A stretch of DNA of 64,000 bases, taken from the NCBI RefSeq assembly GCF_018129995.1, contig NZ_JAFCKS010000004.1, forward strand, positions 558,001-622,000, read 5' to 3'. The notes under the pieces are model-generated. The model searched no databases and had not been told where the DNA came from. It saw only the letters and a program-made list of their open reading frames with translations. Origin of the DNA: Bradyrhizobium sp. SZCCT0153 (GTDB lineage Bacteria; Pseudomonadota; Alphaproteobacteria; Rhizobiales; Xanthobacteraceae). Shown here piece after piece: positions 1 through 9,718 of this stretch (positions within the stretch are counted from its first letter, which is position 1; each line of letters starts with the position of its first letter). The position numbers and the translations under genes are program-made.

Positions 1-685
1 GAGCATGGAGCAGCCCGAAATCGGGCGCTCCGACGAGGCTACGCGCACCACCTCGAGTCAAGAGATCGAGACCGATCCAGGATGCGAGCAGGCCGACCAC
101 CCAGGTGAGAAGAATCGCGGCATTGGAGGCAAGTCCGGCGGTGGCGGCAGCGGCGATCAGCATCAGCTTGAGCGTCGAGAACAGCACTTGCCGGACCATC
201 CTGGCGCCGCTGCGCAGACTGCCTACCAGCGCCTGCTCGAGCACGAAGCTGAGTGCGGTCAGGCTACAGCCAAGGACGAACAGGCAGGCCTCGGACCAGC
301 CGCCGATCGGGCTGGCCGAGCTGAGTTGTCCTTCGGCGATGACAAACAACAAGGCCAGGCCGAGCGCCAGCGTCGCCGCGATACATGCCGCCGCGGCCGC
401 AAGCCCGGCCCCTTGGCCGGGATGCCGGACGATTTCGCCGATCAGCAAGGTCCCGACTCCGGCCTCCCCCAGGAGAGCAATGAGGCCCATCACGGACAGA
501 AGGCCGGAGGCGTTGCCGATCACCTCCGGCGGGAACATCCGCGCGGCGAGCCACCAATAGACAAATCCAAGACCCGCCGACGCTATCGTTCCGATCGCCA
601 GTGCGCCCGAATTCGTGAAGAGAATCGCGCTCTTTCGAAGCGTCCTGGGTAGGCGCGCGATGAACGTCCATGCGAGCGCTAGCAT
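1..685 (-). CDS. Wzx-like polysaccharide flippase, partial (C-terminus beyond left edge)
   Basis: The frame reads from an ATG at 685 to the window edge without a stop, giving about 228 residues. The protein is hydrophobic almost throughout: after a short basic N-terminus (ARLPRTLRKSA) about six membrane segments follow, and a GNASGLLSVMGLIALLGEAGV stretch resembles the start of MATE/Wzx-type lipid-linked oligosaccharide flippases. The start overlaps the stop of the upstream glycosyltransferase by 7 bp, so it is probably translationally coupled to it. In context it would move the lipid-linked repeat unit across the inner membrane. Family assignment is by general look and neighbourhood, and the missing C-terminal half prevents a check on the usual 12-14 helices. 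Confidence 0.72.
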   Translation of the reverse strand, partial: MLALAWTFIARLPRTLRKSAILFTNSGALAIGTIASAGLGFVYWWLAARMFPPEVIGNASGLLSVMGLIALLGEAGVGTLLIGEIVRHPGQGAGLAAAAACIAATLALGLALLFVIAEGQLSSASPIGGWSEACLFVLGCSLTALSFVLEQALVGSLRSGARMVRQVLFSTLKLMLIAAAATAGLASNAAILLTWVVGLLASWIGLDLLTRGGARSLVGAPDFGLLHA

Positions 686-1953
686 GATGGCTCTCCCGAA
701 CATTGCTTTGCCGGCGGCTCGACCCTGCTGGCGGCCGGGCGCAGCACGTCGCGGTAGACCTGCTCGATCCGGGTCACGACCGCACCGGCCTTGAGACGCC
801 CCACCCGGGCGAGACTTTTCGACTCGAGGTGGGCCAGCAAGGTGCGGTCGTCCAGAAGTGATTGCATCGCGCGGGCCAAGGCTTGCGGGTCGCCCGGCGG
901 CACGAGAAGGCCCGTTTCGCCGTGATCGACGAGATCCGGCATACCACCGACGTCTGTCGCGACGACGGCTTTGCCGGACGCCATTGCTTCCATGATGACG
1001 GTCGCGCAAGCTTCCGGCCCGACCGAGGGCAGCACGCCGAACAGCGATCTGTGCCATGCATGCATGATGGCGGAATGTGGCCAGTTGTTGAAAACGCGAA
1101 CGTTCGGCGGAAACACGGTTGGCGTATCGGCGACCCGGCGTCCGATCAGGATCAGCGGCGGCGCCCGCTCGAGCCGGGCATAGGCCTTCAGGAGAACGTC
1201 GATGCCCTTGAGCCGCATCATGTCACCGACGAACAGGATGAATCCATTTTTCGGCAGCTCCCGCAGGCAGGGATATTCCGAGCCAAGTACGCCGACATCA
1301 TCGGGCACGAAGTTTGGGATGACCTCGTAGGGCGTGCGGCCTCCGGTGAGACCGGTGTGTCGCGCCACCGCGTGGCTCACCGCGATGAAGCGGTCGACCA
1401 CGCGCCGCGCGACGAAACTTGATGCCCAGTTGCCAAGCGTCGTCGCGGTGGCTTTCACGGCGCCGTAGTGAGCGGTGGCGCAGGGCAGGCACTTCGCGAG
1501 TCGCGGGCCATCGCACAGATGCGTGCCCAGGTGCATGAAGTTCTTCCTGGCGCAGACGAGGCCGTAATCATGGAGCGTCACCACGAGGGGCGCGCCACCG
1601 AGAAGCCTGAGCGGCAGAAAGGAGGCGTAGATCCAGTTATGGGCGTGGACGATGTCCGGCCTCTCCTCTGCGACTAGCCGCTTCAGCGCCAGCAGCAATC
1701 CGGGATCGGGGAAGGGTGGGGCGTGGCGGCGCTCGGAATCGGCGTGGAGATTTGACAGGCGCTGGACTGTGCCGCGCAGGCGACGCACGCGGACTGCGCC
1801 GTCGAACTCAGTCTCTGGTGATCCGGGATGCATGAAGGTCCCGACGCTTACACTATGGCCGCGCTGCGCCAGTGCCCTGCCGAGGTTACGGACGTGTCGC
1901 TCCTCGCCTCCGATCACCGGAGGATAGAATTGCGACAGCAGCAGGATGCGCAT
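679..1953 (-). CDS. Glycosyltransferase family 4 (GT-B fold)
   Basis: A 424-residue protein. The N-terminal domain opens with MRILLLSQFYPPVIGGEERH, a typical GT4 acceptor-domain start with the glycine-rich GGEERHVRNLG segment. A VHAHNW motif follows, and the C-terminal nucleotide-sugar domain carries the E-x7-E type motif around GPEACATVIMEAMASGK followed by VVATDVGGMPDLV. It probably adds a sugar to the growing lipid-linked EPS repeat unit at the cytoplasmic face. The frame is open upstream to 2295, but that part overlaps the next gene and is basic and low-complexity, so the ATG at 1953 is chosen. It lies 13 bp after the stop of the DUF1616-like gene. Confidence 0.9.
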   Translation of the reverse strand: MRILLLSQFYPPVIGGEERHVRNLGRALAQRGHSVSVGTFMHPGSPETEFDGAVRVRRLRGTVQRLSNLHADSERRHAPPFPDPGLLLALKRLVAEERPDIVHAHNWIYASFLPLRLLGGAPLVVTLHDYGLVCARKNFMHLGTHLCDGPRLAKCLPCATAHYGAVKATATTLGNWASSFVARRVVDRFIAVSHAVARHTGLTGGRTPYEVIPNFVPDDVGVLGSEYPCLRELPKNGFILFVGDMMRLKGIDVLLKAYARLERAPPLILIGRRVADTPTVFPPNVRVFNNWPHSAIMHAWHRSLFGVLPSVGPEACATVIMEAMASGKAVVATDVGGMPDLVDHGETGLLVPPGDPQALARAMQSLLDDRTLLAHLESKSLARVGRLKAGAVVTRIEQVYRDVLRPAASRVEPPAKQCSGEPSC

Positions 1954-1966
1954 GATCGGCCTCGTT

Positions 1967-2725
1967 TCAGGTGCGCGGCACCAGCGTCGAGACGCTGCGA
2001 TAGAGTCGATGGTCGTCCGGCCTGTAGAGCCGGGCTTCGGCCCTTTGGGAGGTGGCCGAGACGGGTACCGGGATCTGTCGCGCCCAGGTCTCGCCCGGCG
2101 CGATGGTAAGCGAGCGGAAAACCGCGGACAGTCGCCCGTCGATGGTGATTTCCACGTCGAAACGGTGAGTCTGGGTCTCGGCGCTGCGGAGGCCGACGGT
2201 GAGCCGGCCCGGGCGATCGCCGGCCGGTGGCAACATCCACAACTCCGTGTAGCTGAATTGTCGGTAAGTCGTTTCGTCGCGGACAGCCAGCGCATAAGCG
2301 CCGGTCGCCAAGAGCAACGCGAGTACGATCGCTGCGCCCTGCCAGAAGCGGACCCGCACCGGACCTGGCCAGGGAGGCAGATCGGGAGCGTCGCTGCGAC
2401 TGTCGGCCACGAGCGCAGCGCCGATGGTGATGGCGCAAAACCAGATCGCCCAGCCGGGCGGCCCCAGGAAACCTGCGGTGTTCAAGGCAAAGCCGCCGGC
2501 GATGCCGATGGCGAGGCTCGTGCCGACCGCGTAGGCGAGATGCTCGGATACGGAGGTGGTCCTGATGCCGATCGCCCGCAGCACGGCGTGACCAGAGACG
2601 AGGAAAACGATGGGTGCGCCCAGGATGGTGCGCAGGAACAAACTATCGCTGACGGCCACCGCAGCCAGCGTGACGGCCGCCCAGACGCAGGTGGCCAGAA
2701 GGTCCCGGCTGCTAGGAATTCCCAT
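1967..2725 (-). CDS. DUF1616-like membrane protein of the EPS locus
   Basis: A 252-residue protein with four to five predicted membrane helices in the first 150 residues. A hydrophilic, beta-rich domain follows (about 165-252), with PGRLTVGLRS and FDVEITIDGRLSAVF. This layout, membrane part then an extracytoplasmic domain of roughly 90 residues, resembles DUF1616 proteins found in polysaccharide loci. The molecular role is unknown. It overlaps the upstream membrane protein by 14 bp and is followed 13 bp later by a GT4 gene, so it belongs to the same transcript. The family call is tentative; that it is a real gene is well supported by the coherent hydrophobicity pattern and tight packing. Confidence 0.72.
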   Translation of the reverse strand: MGIPSSRDLLATCVWAAVTLAAVAVSDSLFLRTILGAPIVFLVSGHAVLRAIGIRTTSVSEHLAYAVGTSLAIGIAGGFALNTAGFLGPPGWAIWFCAITIGAALVADSRSDAPDLPPWPGPVRVRFWQGAAIVLALLLATGAYALAVRDETTYRQFSYTELWMLPPAGDRPGRLTVGLRSAETQTHRFDVEITIDGRLSAVFRSLTIAPGETWARQIPVPVSATSQRAEARLYRPDDHRLYRSVSTLVPRT

Positions 2726-4679
2726 GCAATCCTCTCACGTCGTAGATGACGATCCAGCCGTTGTCGTAGATGCGCGTGATGCCCTTGATGTCGTCGAACT
2801 TGAGCAACATGTCGCTTGAAAGCGGCTTTCCTTGCTGCACCTGCCACGGCTCGAAGTAGAAGCCGAGCACCGGCGGGGCCGTGCACAAACGCAGATCCAC
2901 CAGCAGGAAGTCGATGTCGCTCCTGGCCAACGCCCAGAAGTCATCGGGCCCCAACGTTTCGGCTTCGAATAAGCGCGCGGTATCAACGCCTGCGGCGATC
3001 TTGACCCTCACGTCCTGTCGCCCGTAGCTGGCAAGCAGCAGGCGATTGACGCGGTCGGCGGTGAAGCGATTGCCGGCCGCGAGCCACTGCTTGGTCCAGA
3101 GTGCAGTTTCGATTCCCATGGGCTCGACCGATTGCTGGTCGGCTGCCACCCTGTACGGTCCACGGATCGGATCGAGCGCAGAGCTCGTGACGCCGCCCAT
3201 GACAATAACGGAGAGCGCGATTGCCGGCCCAATGAGGCGCCACCCACGGGGCTCGCGGCCTTGCCAGAAATGCACGATGCTCACCGCGACGACCAGCCCG
3301 ACGGCGATGAACACGAACGTTCCCATGCGGTTGCCGATTTCCCATCCGGCGCTGGTCAGCCGGAACGCCACCGAGATCGGGAATCCGAAGGCCAATAGGG
3401 TGAGGAGCAAGATGCGGCCGTCGCGCCAGCGACGCCTCAGAATGTCCTGGATCGGACGCCAGCCTGCGCGCGCGCTGCTCGGTGCTGTCGTCGCCAGCGA
3501 CCTGAAGAATCCTGTCGCCAGTCCCAGTGCCAACAGCAGGATCGCCACCATGGTTGTCAGCCGCATGCCGAGGGGCTGGGCCGGGGGGCCGAGATGCTCC
3601 GACCGTGGGGTGGGTGCGCCCATGATCTTCCCCAGCAACGTCCTAAAGCCGCCTTCGATGACCGGGCCAAGATAACCCGTGAGAAGGTTACCGTGGGCTT
3701 CCATCCACAGGAACGGCAGGGCGATGGCGAGGAGAGCCGTGGCGCCCACGGCAAATCTTGCCTCGATCTGCATGGGGCCGCGCCGCAAGGCTTCGAAGCC
3801 GGCCAGTGCTCCGAAATAGATGGCCGCGAAGGCGGCCGAGAGGTGATGCGTGACCGCAAGGGCCCCCAATAGCAAGGCGATCAACCCAAGCGCTCGCAGC
3901 CGCGGTCGCCCATCGAGATCCCTGGACGCTACTTCGACCGCGATGGCCAGCACGCACAGTACGACGCCAAGGCTCTCGTAGGAGAACATTGCCTCGAACA
4001 CTGCGAAGGTTGTGCAGCCCATATAGACGAGACAGGCGATGGCCGAGGTGCGCGGTGATCCGGAGAGCTTTTCGTAGAACAGGAACAGACCGGCGACGAA
4101 GGTGCCCTTCAGGATGACCAACAGCAGCGTCCCCGCCGCAAACAACGACAGTCCGGTGAGATCGACGATCGCAGTCGTCAGAATTTCCAGTGCGGGATAC
4201 GCCGGGCCGATCGGCAGAAGCGGGTTGGACAGGAATAGCCGGCGTGCCGTCAAGAGATCGTCGGCAGCGACCCAGTGCAGGAATTCGTCGTGACCGATGA
4301 AGCTCGTCGGAGAATAGACAGCCTTGCAGTAGAACAGGGCTTCGGCAAGCAGGAACAGCAGGAAGAGTCGTTCGCCCCGGGCGACCCTGGGCCAGCCGGT
4401 GCGAAGGCTGATTGGGACGACCAGCAGGACCACGCCAGACCAGAAAAGCAGTGGCGCCATGTCGTTGGACCGGCGCCCGGCGGCGTGCCCCGCCACCACG
4501 AGTAGCAAGGCCATAGCCGCCGTCAGGCACAAGGCCGCGATCCATTCGCAACTCACCGGTCGCGTCGGGGCGTCGGAGCTGCCGCCGTGAAGATCGGGGC
4601 CGATGACCGCCGAGACGAATTGGACTCCGGTCTGGAGCGGGTTTGTCCCGGTTGCTGCGGTTAGATGAGCCCGCGTCAT
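2712..4679 (-). CDS. Polytopic membrane protein, GT-C or polymerase-like
   Basis: A 655-residue protein with about 12-14 hydrophobic segments and a soluble C-terminal part of about 150 residues. An early loop carries the acidic motif FIGHDEFLHW, similar to the D/E-containing first periplasmic loop of GT-C glycosyltransferases. The C-terminal part contains LVDLRLCTAPPVLGFYFEPW. It could be a polyprenol-sugar-dependent glycosyltransferase or the Wzy-type polymerase of this locus; no clear Wzy signature was recognised. The ATG at 4679 overlaps the upstream stop as ATGA, which is why it is preferred to an in-frame ATG 30 bp earlier. Confidence 0.75.
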   Translation of the reverse strand: MTRAHLTAATGTNPLQTGVQFVSAVIGPDLHGGSSDAPTRPVSCEWIAALCLTAAMALLLVVAGHAAGRRSNDMAPLLFWSGVVLLVVPISLRTGWPRVARGERLFLLFLLAEALFYCKAVYSPTSFIGHDEFLHWVAADDLLTARRLFLSNPLLPIGPAYPALEILTTAIVDLTGLSLFAAGTLLLVILKGTFVAGLFLFYEKLSGSPRTSAIACLVYMGCTTFAVFEAMFSYESLGVVLCVLAIAVEVASRDLDGRPRLRALGLIALLLGALAVTHHLSAAFAAIYFGALAGFEALRRGPMQIEARFAVGATALLAIALPFLWMEAHGNLLTGYLGPVIEGGFRTLLGKIMGAPTPRSEHLGPPAQPLGMRLTTMVAILLLALGLATGFFRSLATTAPSSARAGWRPIQDILRRRWRDGRILLLTLLAFGFPISVAFRLTSAGWEIGNRMGTFVFIAVGLVVAVSIVHFWQGREPRGWRLIGPAIALSVIVMGGVTSSALDPIRGPYRVAADQQSVEPMGIETALWTKQWLAAGNRFTADRVNRLLLASYGRQDVRVKIAAGVDTARLFEAETLGPDDFWALARSDIDFLLVDLRLCTAPPVLGFYFEPWQVQQGKPLSSDMLLKFDDIKGITRIYDNGWIVIYDVRGLHGNS

Positions 4680-5842
4680 CGGCGTGGTGCCTTCGTCGCA
4701 GAAGGCCACGAGGGGATGCCGCCGAGCGGTAGGCGCCCCCTGGACCGGCTGCTCAAAATGTCGTTGCAGACATCGTCGTAAACTTCGCTCAGCGCTTGTG
4801 CGCAGTCATCCCAGTCCGGCAACGCCCAATCCGGGACCTCCCGCTGGGCCTTCAGTCCCTCGGCCATAGCGGCAGCTAGCGCGCTCGGGTTTGCGTCGCG
4901 CGCAATCGCCCGGCACAGACCTTTGGACGCAAGCTCTCCAAGCCCGGACGTGTCACTCACGAGGACCGGGCGCCGCAACGACAAGGCTTCCATCACGGCG
5001 ACCGGATGGGCTTCGTATTCGCTGAACAATACAAACAGCCCGGCGCTCGCCAGGAGGTCGGCCATCTTCTGTCGCTCGGATCCGGGAAGGGTTGAGATGC
5101 TGACCCGATTTTCAAGGCCAAGCGTCGCGACGAGGCGCCGCAATTCTCCCTCATAGGGGCCCGATCCGACGACATGCAGTCGGACGTCTGGTACCCGGCG
5201 GATCAGTTCGGGCATAGCTGCAATCGCCCGGTGATGGCCCTTGTAGCGCTCGAGCCTGCCGCTGGAGACGATCAGGTGGGGATCGACCTTGACACCGGGA
5301 CTCGCAGCCGGCATCGCCGCGCCGTTTGGAATGACGACGAAGCGTTCGCGCGGCACGCCCATCCGGGCGCTGAAGAACCTGGCTTCGAATTCGGAGACGC
5401 CGATCAGCCGCGCGGCTCGGGCCACGAGCGGCCGGAGCAGCGCGTGCTGCGTCCCGCGCACTGCATTGCGCAGCCGCGAGGAATGTCCGCCACTGTGGAA
5501 GGTCATGACGAATGGTATATCGCCGCGGATGGCCGCGAGCAGCCCGATCGGCGCCACGAAGGTGTTGTAGCCCTGGAAATGGATGAGATCCCAGACACCG
5601 CTCCGGATCGCAGTGTAGATGCCGGGCGACACATAAAGGTCCCGTTCCCTCGGCCAAGCCGGCACCCGCTGCACGCGCATGCCACGCATATACTCCTCAA
5701 CCGGCAGTTCTCCCGAGGGGTCGGTGGTGAGCACGTCGACCACATGGCCACGCTCCACGAGGCGGGGGCCGACCTCATGGATGTGGGTTTCGATGCCTCC
5801 CGTGAAGGGGTAGCAGCGAGCAGCAACCATCAGGATTTGCAT
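4676..5842 (-). CDS. Glycosyltransferase family 4 (GT-B fold)
   Basis: A 388-residue protein starting MQILMVAARCYPFTGGIETH, the usual GT4 N-terminus with a GGIE loop. The C-terminal donor-binding domain has SSGRLERYKGHHRAIAAMP and the E-x7-E motif EAHPVAVME followed by ALSLRRPVLVSDTSGLGEL. It is predicted to transfer a hexose from a nucleotide sugar to the EPS intermediate. It overlaps the next membrane protein gene by ATGA, and a 44-bp gap separates it from the upstream GT2 gene. The last 25 residues are basic and poorly conserved-looking. Confidence 0.9.
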   Translation of the reverse strand: MQILMVAARCYPFTGGIETHIHEVGPRLVERGHVVDVLTTDPSGELPVEEYMRGMRVQRVPAWPRERDLYVSPGIYTAIRSGVWDLIHFQGYNTFVAPIGLLAAIRGDIPFVMTFHSGGHSSRLRNAVRGTQHALLRPLVARAARLIGVSEFEARFFSARMGVPRERFVVIPNGAAMPAASPGVKVDPHLIVSSGRLERYKGHHRAIAAMPELIRRVPDVRLHVVGSGPYEGELRRLVATLGLENRVSISTLPGSERQKMADLLASAGLFVLFSEYEAHPVAVMEALSLRRPVLVSDTSGLGELASKGLCRAIARDANPSALAAAMAEGLKAQREVPDWALPDWDDCAQALSEVYDDVCNDILSSRSRGRLPLGGIPSWPSATKAPRR

Positions 5843-5886
5843 CGGGCTATCCCTTCACCAGACGATTTCTCGATCGTCCCAGCCCT

Positions 5887-6675
5887 TCACGGATATCCAT
5901 AGGCTACCAGCGAGACAGGCGACAGCACGCGCTCGCGCAGGATCGTCTTGAGGACGCGCCAGCCGTCCGGGATCGCGCGTAGATTGCTCTCACCACTGAT
6001 GCGCGGAGCCTCGAAACTCGCGACCTCGACTATGTTGAGGTGGTTCTTCAAGGCCCGCACGCTGATGAGGGTCTCGATCTCGAATCCGTCGCAATCGCAG
6101 TCGAGCGTGGCGACGTGCTTGGTCCAGAACGCTATGTATCCGTAGCAGAGATCGGAGAACACGCCGCCATAGAGCAGCCGCACGGTCTGGGTCAGCCCCC
6201 AGTTGCCGAGCATGCGGAACGGTGACATGTCGTCGGTACCGGCTCCCTGGAGGAAACGCGAGCCCTTGACCAGATCAGCGCCGGCCATCAACGCACTCAC
6301 GAAGACGACGGCCTCTTCCGGGATCATGGAGCCGTCGGCGTCGATCATGACGATGATGTCGCCGGAGGCTGCCCGGAATCCCGCTCGCAGTGCCGCGCCT
6401 TTGCCTCGTCGGGGTTCCATGACAACCTTGACGTCACGCAGGCGGCGCGCCACCACGACGGTATCGTCCGTCGAACGACCGTCCACGATAATGATCTCAT
6501 GTGCCCAGTTCGGGATGCGCGGCAGAAGCCAGGGGAGGTTCTTGGCTTCGTTGAGTGTCGGGACGATGAAGCTCACGCGAGGCAGAATCAGCGACCGCCC
6601 CATAGCGATATTGATCGGGGCAGGCGCCGGAGCGCCCCCGACATGGGCGAGAATGCTGGGGACAGGGGCGTTCAT
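5887..6675 (-). CDS. Glycosyltransferase family 2, polyprenyl-phosphate sugar transferase type
   Basis: A 262-residue GT-A fold enzyme. Key elements are VSFIVPTLNEAKNLPWLLP near residue 35, the nucleotide-binding IIIVDGRSTDDT, and the metal-binding DADGS (DXD-like). The single domain without C-terminal membrane helices resembles DPM1-like or UDP-glucose:polyprenyl-phosphate enzymes. It may charge a polyprenyl phosphate used by the large membrane protein of the locus. The ATG at 6675 overlaps the stop of the flavoprotein as ATGA; the longer open frame to 6795 adds only a proline-rich stretch. Confidence 0.88.
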   Translation of the reverse strand: MNAPVPSILAHVGGAPAPAPINIAMGRSLILPRVSFIVPTLNEAKNLPWLLPRIPNWAHEIIIVDGRSTDDTVVVARRLRDVKVVMEPRRGKGAALRAGFRAASGDIIVMIDADGSMIPEEAVVFVSALMAGADLVKGSRFLQGAGTDDMSPFRMLGNWGLTQTVRLLYGGVFSDLCYGYIAFWTKHVATLDCDCDGFEIETLISVRALKNHLNIVEVASFEAPRISGESNLRAIPDGWRVLKTILRERVLSPVSLVAYGYP

Positions 6676-7928
6676 GGCGACACCGTACGGTCGAGCGGCC
6701 GAAGCTGGAACGCGGGCCGGTAGCGTACCAGGACAGCCGACAGGTGGCGGGCTAGATGACGGGCCGGGTGATATGTGCCGTAGACGAAGCGACACACCGG
6801 ACCAAAGCTGTTTGCCGCGGCCGGACCAATGAAATGCAGGCCCGGCACGGTCGTCTCGTAATGCGCCGAGAGTTGCGGCGCTCCATCGATCAGCTGCATT
6901 CGACGCAACAGCGTTTCGTTCAGGAAGCCCAGCCGGCTCACGTCGACCTTGTAGCCGGTTGCAAAGATGACGTGGTCAGCCCGCATCGAACGCGGCGCAC
7001 CAGCGAAGTCGACGAAATCGAGCATGACTTTACCATCGTGCGTCTCGATGCCACGAATGGCCTGACCGAGCCACACCGGCACTTGTCCGAGAACGCGGTC
7101 CTTCACGAAAGCGCCGCCCAGCGGGCCCAGCGCCCCGTGGTCGGCGAGCCGGACTCGCAAGTCCTTCGACAAAAGCCGGATCAGTTGCGGATATTTGGCG
7201 CAGGTCGCCAACGCCCAGCCATGGCCGATGCCGCTCATCGGAGCCGTGGTGCGCGCGAACAAGGAGCGGTGCCGGGGGCCGTCGGCGAAATTCAGCTTTG
7301 GCCGGCGCGCAACGAGCGAAACCGCAATCCCTCGCTCATGGAGCAGCGCCGCCAGATCAGACGCCGATGATCCGGATCCGACCACGATGACCTCTCTGCC
7401 GTTGAGGGCCTCCAGCGAACCGTACTCGCCGCTGTGCGAGCACAGCTCGACCGGCAGATGCGCAACCTCCTGCGGCAGGCACTTGAAGGGATTCAGGCCG
7501 ATCGACACCACGACGCGGCGCGCATGGACCGTTTCGCCGTCGTCGAAAGTGGCGCGAAGAATGCCCGGGCCGGGCTCCAGGGCGATCAAAGTCTTGCGCT
7601 CAACGGCGGGTACGTAACGCGCCTGGAAAGCTTCGCCGTAGTCGATGAACCGGCTGAGCGGCAGCGGCATCAACTCGTCATGATAGGGCAGGGCACGTTC
7701 GTTGCAGAAGCTCTTCAGGCCGAATTCCGACTTCGGGTCTGAGAGGCTCGTGGCCCAAGGATAGGATTTGAGCAGCATGCCGCGGGGCATGTTGGTTTTC
7801 CAGGGCCCCATGGGCTCTCCGAAAATCCGGTGCTCCACGCCGCGTGCGCGCAGGTGCGCGGCCAGCGACAATCCGTAGGGGCCGGCTCCAATGACCGCCA
7901 CATCTACGGACGTGCTTGACCTCGCCAT
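6672..7928 (-). CDS. FAD/NAD(P)-binding oxidoreductase, flavin monooxygenase-like
   Basis: A 418-residue two-dinucleotide-domain flavoprotein. The FAD motif is VAVIGAGPYGLSLAAHLRARG at residues about 9-29, the second Rossmann motif is VVGSGSSASDLAALL near 155-170, and an ATG-type motif VIFATGYKVD lies near 325. These match FMO/lysine-N-hydroxylase-like proteins. The substrate is unknown. The same transcript carries an ATP-grasp ligase and a GINT1-like protein, so it may oxidise an EPS substituent or an amine precursor. A 219-bp gap separates it from the upstream gene, so an extra promoter is possible there. Confidence 0.85.
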   Translation of the reverse strand: MARSSTSVDVAVIGAGPYGLSLAAHLRARGVEHRIFGEPMGPWKTNMPRGMLLKSYPWATSLSDPKSEFGLKSFCNERALPYHDELMPLPLSRFIDYGEAFQARYVPAVERKTLIALEPGPGILRATFDDGETVHARRVVVSIGLNPFKCLPQEVAHLPVELCSHSGEYGSLEALNGREVIVVGSGSSASDLAALLHERGIAVSLVARRPKLNFADGPRHRSLFARTTAPMSGIGHGWALATCAKYPQLIRLLSKDLRVRLADHGALGPLGGAFVKDRVLGQVPVWLGQAIRGIETHDGKVMLDFVDFAGAPRSMRADHVIFATGYKVDVSRLGFLNETLLRRMQLIDGAPQLSAHYETTVPGLHFIGPAAANSFGPVCRFVYGTYHPARHLARHLSAVLVRYRPAFQLRPLDRTVSP

Positions 7929-8147
7929 TATGCAGACTCCGTACAGGGGGCAATGAAGATCAGATGATAGATCCTTGGAGAGGAAGGTTCTGGGGCCCTC
8001 TGACCTGACTTGACTGGAGCATCCCCGATGCGATGGTGCGATGGAAGCACGATAGATGGTTAGCTCATTGTGGTTATGCGTTCAGGTCGGTCTCGGCCGT
8101 ACCACGGTCAGCTTCCCTCGGCCGCGGAACTCGGGGTTGCCGTGCAA

Positions 8148-9710
8148 CTACTTTCGCAACGTCGCAAAATCCGAATCGACCGGTGCAGGAGTTTGGTCAT
8201 AGGCGATCGATGGGCGGGATGAGAGCGGACCATAGGTGACTGTAACTTCCCGTAGGCCGCCGACGTTACCGAACAGGTCGACAACCTCCAGGCCGGACTG
8301 ACGGTTGTACGTGTGGCACCCGAACGCTCCGGACGTGATGCGGCCGACCGGAGTCTGCACAAACTTCGACCGGTCGAGCGCATCGATCTGGCAAAATGTC
8401 ACCGCGCCGCCATAGTAGCGCGAGCAATCCTGGACCGGGCGTAGCGTGCGCCCGCCTTGCCGGATGAAGGCGCCTGCGGGACGGCTAAGTGTTGCATCGA
8501 TCAGCACTGGGTCTTCTGCCTGGGGCGTCCATACTCCTGTCAGGCTCTCGGCACGGTAGATGCTGAGGACATCCCAGGACGTCGATCCCCACACCCTTCG
8601 ACTGACGAAGAACCAGAAGGCGCCCGCATGCTGCAGCGGTGTGGTGTCGTAACACTCGATGCCTTCGACGAGGCAGGCTTCGCGCGTCCATCGATGTGGG
8701 AATTCCACGGCCCTGTAGAGGCTCACACTCCTGGCCGCCCCTGATTCCGGAATCATCCAGATCTGTCCGTCCTGCTCGAATACGAATGGGTAGGACAGAT
8801 GATGCGGTTCCTCGACGACGATCTGTGGTGGGGTGGTGGTTCCATTCCGGTCCGCTGTCACGACCGCAATGCATCCCCGGCTCTTGGTGTTGAGATACTG
8901 TTCGACAAAGATGTAATCCCGACCCTGATGTCGAAACGGGAACGGGTCGGCAAGATAGCCATTGGCGTGCGAAGTGAGGACACGAAAGCCTGCGTTACCC
9001 TTGTCGAGCAGGCTGGCGTTTTCGTCGAAGCGCCAGCCGATTCCCCACGTCTTGCCGCCCCGCGCCAGGACATCCAGGAACCTGATTGCCTTCGATGCCA
9101 CGGTGCTGGTCGCAAATGCGAGGGCCGAAAACGCGCCAAGGCACCGGGTGGTTGTCAGGGCGGCGCGGACATCGGACGCGGTCCCACCGGCTTCCTCGCG
9201 CAAGGCCTTGAGGATCAGCACCACAGCGCAGGAGAGCGCGCTGTCGAGGCCTGCTGCGAACACGTCGCGGTCCAAACGGGCCGGTCGCGCCGTCCATGAG
9301 CCCGAGGGGAAAGCCGTGTCGTGTAGGTCGATGAGGAGGTCCTGGTCATTGGCGAGCGCGGTCATGACGCCGATCTCGCCGGGTACGCCGTTGAAGAGTG
9401 GCGTCAGCAGACGTCCTCCTCCCGTGAGCGGCTCCTCTCCGCTGAAATTGATCACCACATCGACATCCCCGGCCGGAGCCGTCGGCAGGGACCGCAGCGC
9501 CGTTTCGACGGGATCGGTGGCGCGGTTCGCGCCAAAGCCATGGATCAGCCGTTCGAGGTCGATCAGAAGACGGCACATCGACGGGAGCGGGCGTCGGGTG
9601 GTTGCGAACGCGCAGGAGACCTCGTTGCCGGGCGTCCCGGCAAGCGCCTCCGCCAGCCACTGATGCCAGCGAAAAAGTCGAGACGGATCGAGATACAGGC
9701 AGATGCGCAT
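8148..9710 (-). CDS. GINT1 N-terminal-domain-like glycosyltransferase-associated protein
   Basis: A 520-residue protein. Residues about 1-220 (start MRICLYLDPSRLFRWHQWL) resemble a degenerate formyltransferase or GT-B-like domain. Residues about 245-500 contain repeated beta-blade features such as NGYLADPFPFRHQGRDYIF, FVEQ, SYPFVFEQDGQIWMIPE and RPVQDCSRYYGGAV. Those are characteristic of the domain named after plant glucosamine inositolphosphorylceramide transferase 1. Bacterial relatives occur in polysaccharide loci, but their reaction is not established to my knowledge. The ATG at 9710 lies 8 bp after the upstream stop; the longer open frame to 9941 overlaps the ATP-grasp gene and is rejected. 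Confidence 0.72.
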   Translation of the reverse strand: MRICLYLDPSRLFRWHQWLAEALAGTPGNEVSCAFATTRRPLPSMCRLLIDLERLIHGFGANRATDPVETALRSLPTAPAGDVDVVINFSGEEPLTGGGRLLTPLFNGVPGEIGVMTALANDQDLLIDLHDTAFPSGSWTARPARLDRDVFAAGLDSALSCAVVLILKALREEAGGTASDVRAALTTTRCLGAFSALAFATSTVASKAIRFLDVLARGGKTWGIGWRFDENASLLDKGNAGFRVLTSHANGYLADPFPFRHQGRDYIFVEQYLNTKSRGCIAVVTADRNGTTTPPQIVVEEPHHLSYPFVFEQDGQIWMIPESGAARSVSLYRAVEFPHRWTREACLVEGIECYDTTPLQHAGAFWFFVSRRVWGSTSWDVLSIYRAESLTGVWTPQAEDPVLIDATLSRPAGAFIRQGGRTLRPVQDCSRYYGGAVTFCQIDALDRSKFVQTPVGRITSGAFGCHTYNRQSGLEVVDLFGNVGGLREVTVTYGPLSSRPSIAYDQTPAPVDSDFATLRK

Positions 9711-9718
9711 TGTTGGTC